A stretch of 64,000 bases of DNA from positions 1-64,000 of the forward strand of contig JASEFU010000002.1 of the NCBI GenBank assembly GCA_030018455.1, written 5' to 3'. A model generated the notes under the pieces. It made no database searches. It was not told where the DNA came from and saw only the letters and a list, made by a program, of their open reading frames with translations. The position numbers were made by a program, and so were the translations under genes. Below are positions 59,803 through 64,000 of the stretch, in pieces. Source of the DNA: Dehalococcoidia bacterium. GTDB taxonomy: Bacteria; Chloroflexota; Dehalococcoidia; DSTF01; JALHUB01. Numbering within the stretch: the stretch's first letter is position 1; every line of letters begins with the position of its first letter.

Positions 59803-60666
59803 TCACTCCAGTTCCGACCACTCGAGGACGGAGTTGCCTGTTATCTCCTGGAAGACGGCCCAGATGGTGCTGCCCTGCGGGCCGAGCAGTCCCGCCCACG
59901 GCTCGCCGGGGTCGGCCCTGACCGTAGCCGAGCCGGTGGTGGTCGCCGTCTTCTGCTCGCCTGAGGGGGAAGACTTCACTTCGATGATGCCGGGCCCCTC
60001 TCCTGGCGGCATCAGGTTGAAGAGAACGCTCGTCTCCCCGGCGCCGGTCTCAGTCGACGGCTCGCCTTCGGGGGTGAACGTGACCTCCATTACGGTCCGT
60101 CCCCCGTGGACGACGCGGCCCGTCCAAACGCCATCCTTCTCCTGAAGCGTGATCTCATCTGCCACGTACTTGTCGAAGCCGATGGCGCGGCCGCCGGCGT
60201 TCGCTGTCTCGTCGTCGACGGGCATGGTGTAGGTGTACCAGCCGGTGCGCCCCTGGTACTCGCACTGCAAGAGCACGTAGCCCTCGCGGTAGGGCACAAG
60301 GGGGAGCGTCACGTCGTAGTAATCGGCGACGGTGACAACGACGAGGGGCTCGTCAGGCATGTCGAACTTATCGGGCAGGAGCGAGCGGTAGAGCGCGAGG
60401 TCGGCCGGTGGGAAAGCCGTCCTGACGAGGCGCGTTCCCAGGAACGCCCACGGCCGCTCCGGCTGCGACGTCGCGGTCGGCGCGAGGGTCGGGTCCGGTT
60501 GCGACGGCGCGGTGGCCGTAGCTTCAACGGCCGCCGGGCCCGACTCGTCGCCGCCGCCGCAGGCAGCGAGGAGGATGCAGGCGCTGGCCGCAAGCGCCAT
60601 AATCATGGCCCACGGCGCCACCATGTGCGGACGGGTGACAGATTGCCGGACACCCCGACGTTTCAT
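59803..60666 (-). CDS. acetoacetate-decarboxylase-like lipoprotein
   Basis: A 287-aa protein. The signal ends [15 protein letters not shown], a strong lipobox, followed by a Thr/Pro/Ala spacer (about 40-68). [40 protein letters not shown] and [20 protein letters not shown] resemble the acetoacetate decarboxylase fold, with the Lys of GFDK at or near the Schiff-base position. Known ADCs are cytoplasmic, so a lipid-anchored one is unusual. AAAGGAG precedes ATG 60666. Enzyme activity is unproven. Confidence 0.7.
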   Translation of the reverse strand: MKRRGVRQSVTRPHMVAPWAMIMALAASACILLAACGGGDESGPAAVEATATAPSQPDPTLAPTATSQPERPWAFLGTRLVRTAFPPADLALYRSLLPDKFDMPDEPLVVVTVADYYDVTLPLVPYREGYVLLQCEYQGRTGWYTYTMPVDDETANAGGRAIGFDKYVADEITLQEKDGVWTGRVVHGGRTVMEVTFTPEGEPSTETGAGETSVLFNLMPPGEGPGIIEVKSSPSGEQKTATTTGSATVRADPGEPWAGLLGPQGSTIWAVFQEITGNSVLEWSELE

Positions 60667-60879
60667 GCTGCCCACTCCTTTCCCGAGCGCTCGACCGGAC
60701 GCCGACCGGCCCCGGCTCAAACCGTCGCCTGGATTCTACCACGTACCCTCGAACGTGCCACACGGCGCCGGTCGCATCTCCGGACAGGCGATGATGCGGG
60801 GATGGCAGTATCGCCGCTCTTCCAGTATCGTTCGTGGGTGGGAGCGCGAGTTCCAGACAGAGCATGGGGGTCAAGCATC

Positions 60880-61479
60880 ATGCGCATCGTCACCGGCCGG
60901 CTTGTCCTGCGCGAATTCGCGGCCGATGACTGGGCCGACGTCCTGGCCTATCAGCGCGACCCCCGGTACCTTCGCTTCTACCCCTGGTCCGAACGTACGG
61001 AAGGTGACGTACGGGACTTCGTGCGGATGTTCGTCGAGCAGCAGCGGGAGGAACCGCGACGCCGGTTTCAGCTCGCCATCACGCTGCCGGACAGCGGTCT
61101 GCTGGTTGGGAACTGCGGGATTCGCCGCAAGCCTGAGAGCGACTGGGAAGCGGACATCGGCTTCGAGCTGGCGCCGGAGTATTGGGGACAGGGCTATGCC
61201 ACCGAGGCGGCGCGCGCGATGGTCGACTTCGGCTTTCGGGAGCTGGGGCTGCATCGCGTCTCGTCCTGGTGCATCGCGGAGAACACCGCCTCTGCGCGCG
61301 TGCTCGAGCGGGCAGGGTTGCGGCTTGAGGGCCGGCTGCGGGAGAACGTGTTTTTCAAGGGCCGCTGGTGGGACACGCTGCTGTTCGGCCTGCTTGAGAG
61401 TGAATGGCGGGCCGCGAGGGACGGGAACGTCTGGACTATGCCCAGCGCCGGATTTGACAAACGGCGCGGGTTCTGGTAA
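60880..61479 (+). CDS. RimJ/RimL-type GNAT acetyltransferase
   Basis: A 199-aa protein. RIVTGRLVLREFAADDWADV at the N terminus and IGFELAPEYWGQGYATEAAR (motif A, acetyl-CoA pyrophosphate site) followed by LGLHRVSSWCIAENTASARV and LERAGLRLEGRLRENVFFKG are typical of the RimJ/RimL group. These acetylate protein N termini or small amines. Its last codons overlap the promoter of the next gene. Confidence 0.88.
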   Translation: MRIVTGRLVLREFAADDWADVLAYQRDPRYLRFYPWSERTEGDVRDFVRMFVEQQREEPRRRFQLAITLPDSGLLVGNCGIRRKPESDWEADIGFELAPEYWGQGYATEAARAMVDFGFRELGLHRVSSWCIAENTASARVLERAGLRLEGRLRENVFFKGRWWDTLLFGLLESEWRAARDGNVWTMPSAGFDKRRGFW

Positions 61480-61482
61480 CGT
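61454..61482 (+). promoter_or_regulatory. promoter for the LysM-NlpC/P60 gene
   Basis: Perfect TTGACA (61454-61459), 17-bp spacer, TAACGT (61477-61482). It overlaps the end of the GNAT gene. The leader would be about 105 nt and begins with a hairpin CCACAG-TC-CTGTGG (61485-61498). Confidence 0.55.
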
Positions 61483-61594
61483 GCCCACAGTCCTGTGGCG
61501 GGCGTAAGGGAGCGAAGGGAAGCCGGCTGACTAGCAGGAGGCGAGGAGCATTAGAGGCACGCTCGGCCCGCGCACTCTGAAGCCGGGCATCCGG

Positions 61595-62836
61595 TTGGAG
61601 TCGCGAAAACGCCCTGGGTCACGGTCCCCTATCGGCGTGGGAGTCTGTAGCGCCTACAGGCCTTTTCTCCATCTCTTCGTCCTGGCCCTTGTCCTCTTCG
61701 CCATTGCGTCTGCCGCTCTCTTCGCGGGGCGCCTCCAGTTCAACCCACGGGTCGCTTCCTTCGCCGCAAACAAGCTCTCCGTCTCCGGCGTCGCCGCTGC
61801 CGTAGTCGAACAAGAGGAGCACTTCCTCCGTGCGCCGCTTCTGCCCCTGACCGCCGCTTCGACGTTGCCGGCGGAGCCTTCGACGTCGCTGGAGGCGCAG
61901 GCGGCGTTCCTCCTGGGCGCCGTCGCCTCGCCGCTGCCGCCGCCCGAGGGCTTGTCAGGCGAGGGGACGATTGAAGCCGCGGCCGCCGGTCTTCCGCTCG
62001 AGGAACCCGAGCCTTCCGCTCCGCCGCCCGTCTACGTCGTCCACATTGTGGAGGAAGGCGATACGATAGGCGGCCTTGCTGCGGCTTACGGCCTGTCGTC
62101 GTCATCGATACTGTGGAGCAACCCGGGCATCAAGAGCGCCGACTCGCTTACCCCCGGCCAGGAGCTGCGCATCCCCCCCGCCGACGGCATCGTCTACGAC
62201 GTCGCGGCCGGCGACACCCTGAGCGACATCGCGGCCCGGTTCAGCGTCGACGTCCAGGCGATTATCGACTTCGCGGGGAACGGCCTCTCGGAAGGCGACG
62301 CCATCGCTGAGGGCCAGACGGTCTTCGTGCCGGGCGGGACGATGCCGGACCCCGTCGCAACGCCCGAACCCGCGCCGCTGCCGCAACCCGAGCGCGTACC
62401 GGAGCCGCCCGCGCCGGAGCCGGTCGCCACGCCCCTTCCCGTGGCCCCATCGGGTGATCCGTCTGAGCTGGGGGCGCGGGCCGCCGATCTCGCGCGTTCT
62501 CGCATCGGTTCGCCCTACGTCGCCGGGGGCGCCGGCCCCGGCGCCTTCGATTGCAGCGGCCTCGTCTACTGGGTCTACCGGCAGCTCGGCGTGCCTGTGC
62601 CGCGCACGAGCTGGGAGCAGTACTCCTGGGCGACCCCTGTGGGGGCCTCGCAGATGCAGCCCGGCGACATCGTCTTCTTCACCAACACGTGGTCGGGCGG
62701 CGTCAGCCACGTCGGCATCTACGCCGGCGGCGGCATGGTAGTGATGGCTGTCGACGAGGGCGATATCGTGCGGGAGGTGGCGCTCGCCGAGGCGTACTGG
62801 AGCGCCCACTTCGCCGGAGCCGGCCGTCCCCCCTGA
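61595..62836 (+). CDS. LysM and NlpC/P60 cell-wall hydrolase
   Basis: A 413-aa exported protein. A hydrophobic segment HLFVLALVLFAIASAALFAG (about 26-45) is a signal or anchor. Two LysM repeats follow: VVHIVEEGDTIGGLAAAYGL (about 149-168) and VYDVAAGDTLSDIAARFSVD (about 201-220), then a Pro/Glu spacer. The NlpC/P60 domain is about 285-413: GAFDCSGLVYWVYRQLGVPV has the catalytic Cys, and VSHVGIYAGGGMVVMA the His. It cleaves peptidoglycan stem peptides. TTG 61595 is the first start; GTG 61637 is a possible alternative. Confidence 0.88.
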   Translation: MESRKRPGSRSPIGVGVCSAYRPFLHLFVLALVLFAIASAALFAGRLQFNPRVASFAANKLSVSGVAAAVVEQEEHFLRAPLLPLTAASTLPAEPSTSLEAQAAFLLGAVASPLPPPEGLSGEGTIEAAAAGLPLEEPEPSAPPPVYVVHIVEEGDTIGGLAAAYGLSSSSILWSNPGIKSADSLTPGQELRIPPADGIVYDVAAGDTLSDIAARFSVDVQAIIDFAGNGLSEGDAIAEGQTVFVPGGTMPDPVATPEPAPLPQPERVPEPPAPEPVATPLPVAPSGDPSELGARAADLARSRIGSPYVAGGAGPGAFDCSGLVYWVYRQLGVPVPRTSWEQYSWATPVGASQMQPGDIVFFTNTWSGGVSHVGIYAGGGMVVMAVDEGDIVREVALAEAYWSAHFAGAGRPP

Positions 62837-62863
62837 TCCGGGTCTGCGTGCGGCCTCTGAGAG

Positions 62864-64000
62864 TCAACCCTTTCGTCCCCGCAGATAGTCGATGAGCGGC
62901 TGCGTCACGAGAGGGACGACGTCGCCTATCATGTGGGGCATCAAGCTGTCCATCACCTTCGGCATCAACTCCGGCACCTGTTCCGCCATGTAGTCGGGCA
63001 TGGGGATGCGCTCGGCTACGCGGTCCAGCATCACCGGCATCACCTTTTGCATCATCAGCGGGAGGAGACGCGGGAAGAGGACGGGGAACATGGGCTTCAT
63101 GAGGTTGAGGGCGCCGGGGACCTTGCCCATTACGCGCATCATCCGCCCCATGCCCAGGGGCATCGCGTCGACAAGCTCGGGCCACATTGTTGTCATGAGA
63201 GCGGCGAAGCCTTCGGGCGTCATCAGCGCGATCATCGCCTCGAAGACCGCCCACTGTTTCTGCACCTCAGGGTTTGGATCGGGGAAGTCGTAGCCCAGCG
63301 CCGACGCCGCGTACCGCGCCAGGTCGACCACCTCAAGGGGCAACTCCTTTTTCTCGGCGGTGACGCGGAACTGAAACTCGCAGCAGGGGCAGAGCGCGAG
63401 CACTTTGTCGGCGCCCGCTTCGATCGCCTCGTCGAGCCGCGTCTTGCCGACGTCTGCGGCGACCGGCGGGTCCTTGATGAGGGTGAGGACGCTGCCGCAG
63501 CAGTGCGCGGCCTGATGGTGGTGGCTCATCTCCACGAGGCGCGTGTTGGGCACCGCCTCGATGAGCCGGCGGGGCGCGTCGTAGACCCCCGACACGCGCC
63601 CGATGTGGCAGGAGTCGTGCCAGGTGACGGTGCCGCGCTGTTCGCCGCTCTCGGGGAACTTGAATTCTCCCGATTCGATCTTCTCGGCCAGTATCTCGCT
63701 GTAGTGCTTTGCCGTTATCCCGTACTCGATGCCCAGCTTCTCCGCCCACTGGGGATAGACGTGCCGCCACATCATGTCGCAGGCGGGGCAAGAGCAGACC
63801 ACCGTATCGGCGCCGGCCTCTTTGACGGCGGCGATGTTCTTCTTCATTGTCTCCGCGAACAGCTCCCACTTGCCGGCGACGAGCATGGGAGTGCCGCAGC
63901 AGTTCTCCTTGTTACCGAGGGAGGTGAAATCAACGCCGGCGGCGTCGAGAAGGCGCACGGCGGCCATTGCGATGTCCTGCTCGACATAACTCGCAGTGCA
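62864..64000 (-). CDS. heterodisulfide-reductase-like Cys-rich Fe-S protein (partial)
   Basis: The gene runs off the right edge: the frame stays open to 64000 and reads CTASYVEQDIAMAAVRLLDA, where Cys belongs to the first CCG-type motif. NKENCCGTPMLVAGKWELFA, VVCSCPACDMMWRHVYP, TWHDSCHIGRVSG and HHHQAAHCCGSVLTLI are the two CCG domains as in HdrB/GlpC proteins. A third Cys set is LALCPCCEFQF. The C-terminal 130 residues are Met- and Pro-rich amphipathic helices (MQKVMPVMLDRVAERIPMPD). Probably passes electrons at the membrane; partner upstream is outside the window. Confidence 0.85.
   Translation of the reverse strand, partial: CTASYVEQDIAMAAVRLLDAAGVDFTSLGNKENCCGTPMLVAGKWELFAETMKKNIAAVKEAGADTVVCSCPACDMMWRHVYPQWAEKLGIEYGITAKHYSEILAEKIESGEFKFPESGEQRGTVTWHDSCHIGRVSGVYDAPRRLIEAVPNTRLVEMSHHHQAAHCCGSVLTLIKDPPVAADVGKTRLDEAIEAGADKVLALCPCCEFQFRVTAEKKELPLEVVDLARYAASALGYDFPDPNPEVQKQWAVFEAMIALMTPEGFAALMTTMWPELVDAMPLGMGRMMRVMGKVPGALNLMKPMFPVLFPRLLPLMMQKVMPVMLDRVAERIPMPDYMAEQVPELMPKVMDSLMPHMIGDVVPLVTQPLIDYLRGRKG

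Noticed and set aside
61483-61594. ydaO/c-di-AMP riboswitch before the NlpC/P60 gene
   Set aside because: The conserved core elements I know for that class are not visible; kept only as a possible structured leader.

Overview
This 64 kb window is a GC-rich (by eye about 60-65% G+C) bacterial chromosome segment. The most likely source is a Chloroflexota bacterium, perhaps Dehalococcoidia-like and probably from a metagenome. That assignment is an inference from lipoproteins with Thr/Pro/Glu-rich spacers, a UPF0182 protein with a PTP-rich tail, frequent GTG/TTG starts, a heterodisulfide-reductase-like Cys-rich Fe-S protein with a Met-rich tail, and the dispersed GGGGGACACCCC / GCCTGCCGGCAGGC palindromic repeats. 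No rRNA or marker protein is present to settle it. No plasmid, phage or IS transposase is seen.

Layout. (1) 1-3.6 kb: a divergent CsrA-family protein, tRNA-Ser(UGA), then sucC-GNAT-sucD and a small NTF2-like protein. (2) 3.8-13.2 kb: an arginine cluster argC-argJ-argB-(UPF0182)-argD-[PemK/MazF toxin-antitoxin]-argG; argF and argH are not in the window. (3) 13.3-14.5 kb: a hypothetical protein and a HAD hydrolase. (4) 14.6-21 kb, minus strand: three glycosyltransferases and nucleotide-sugar genes rmlA, rmlB, rmlD (no rmlC seen). (5) 21.1-21.8 kb: a perfect-consensus promoter in front of a truncated P-loop ATPase and further gene remnants. (6) 21.8-24.8 kb: radical SAM protein carrying two in-frame palindrome insertions, a double EthD-like protein and a TIM-barrel glycosidase-like protein. 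(7) 25.1-31.2 kb: a tightly packed cassette GT4-MT-MT-MT-GT4-GT4 built from two paralogous families; this is the best candidate for an undescribed pathway. (8) 31.4-33.6 kb: a two-gene restriction-modification system. (9) 33.8-39.3 kb: gmd, MBL hydrolase, DMT permease, nitronate monooxygenase-like, HAD and GYD proteins. (10) 39.4-48.4 kb: acyl-CoA synthetase-trpA, then a T-box(Trp)-controlled operon trpE-G-D-C-F-B. (11) 48.4-60.7 kb: two paralogous orphan peptide-type solute-binding proteins, then a run of hydrolases, several with export signals (alkaline phosphatase, PHP phosphoesterase, sulfatase-like MBL, epoxide-hydrolase-like, M28 peptidase, carboxylesterase, acetoacetate-decarboxylase-like lipoprotein). 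(12) 60.9-64 kb: GNAT, LysM-NlpC/P60 and an edge-truncated Fe-S protein.

Regulation visible in the sequence is unusually clear for such a GC-rich genome. Many genes have near-consensus -35/-10 boxes, and in several cases the promoter decides which start codon is real. At least two transcripts look leaderless or nearly so. The trp operon has a complete T-box leader with a UGG specifier, a UGGC acceptor-binding bulge and an intrinsic terminator. The toxin-antitoxin promoter carries repeats that look like an operator. Six dispersed copies of a palindromic repeat family occupy intergenic spacers, and 21-24 bp versions interrupt a coding gene in frame.
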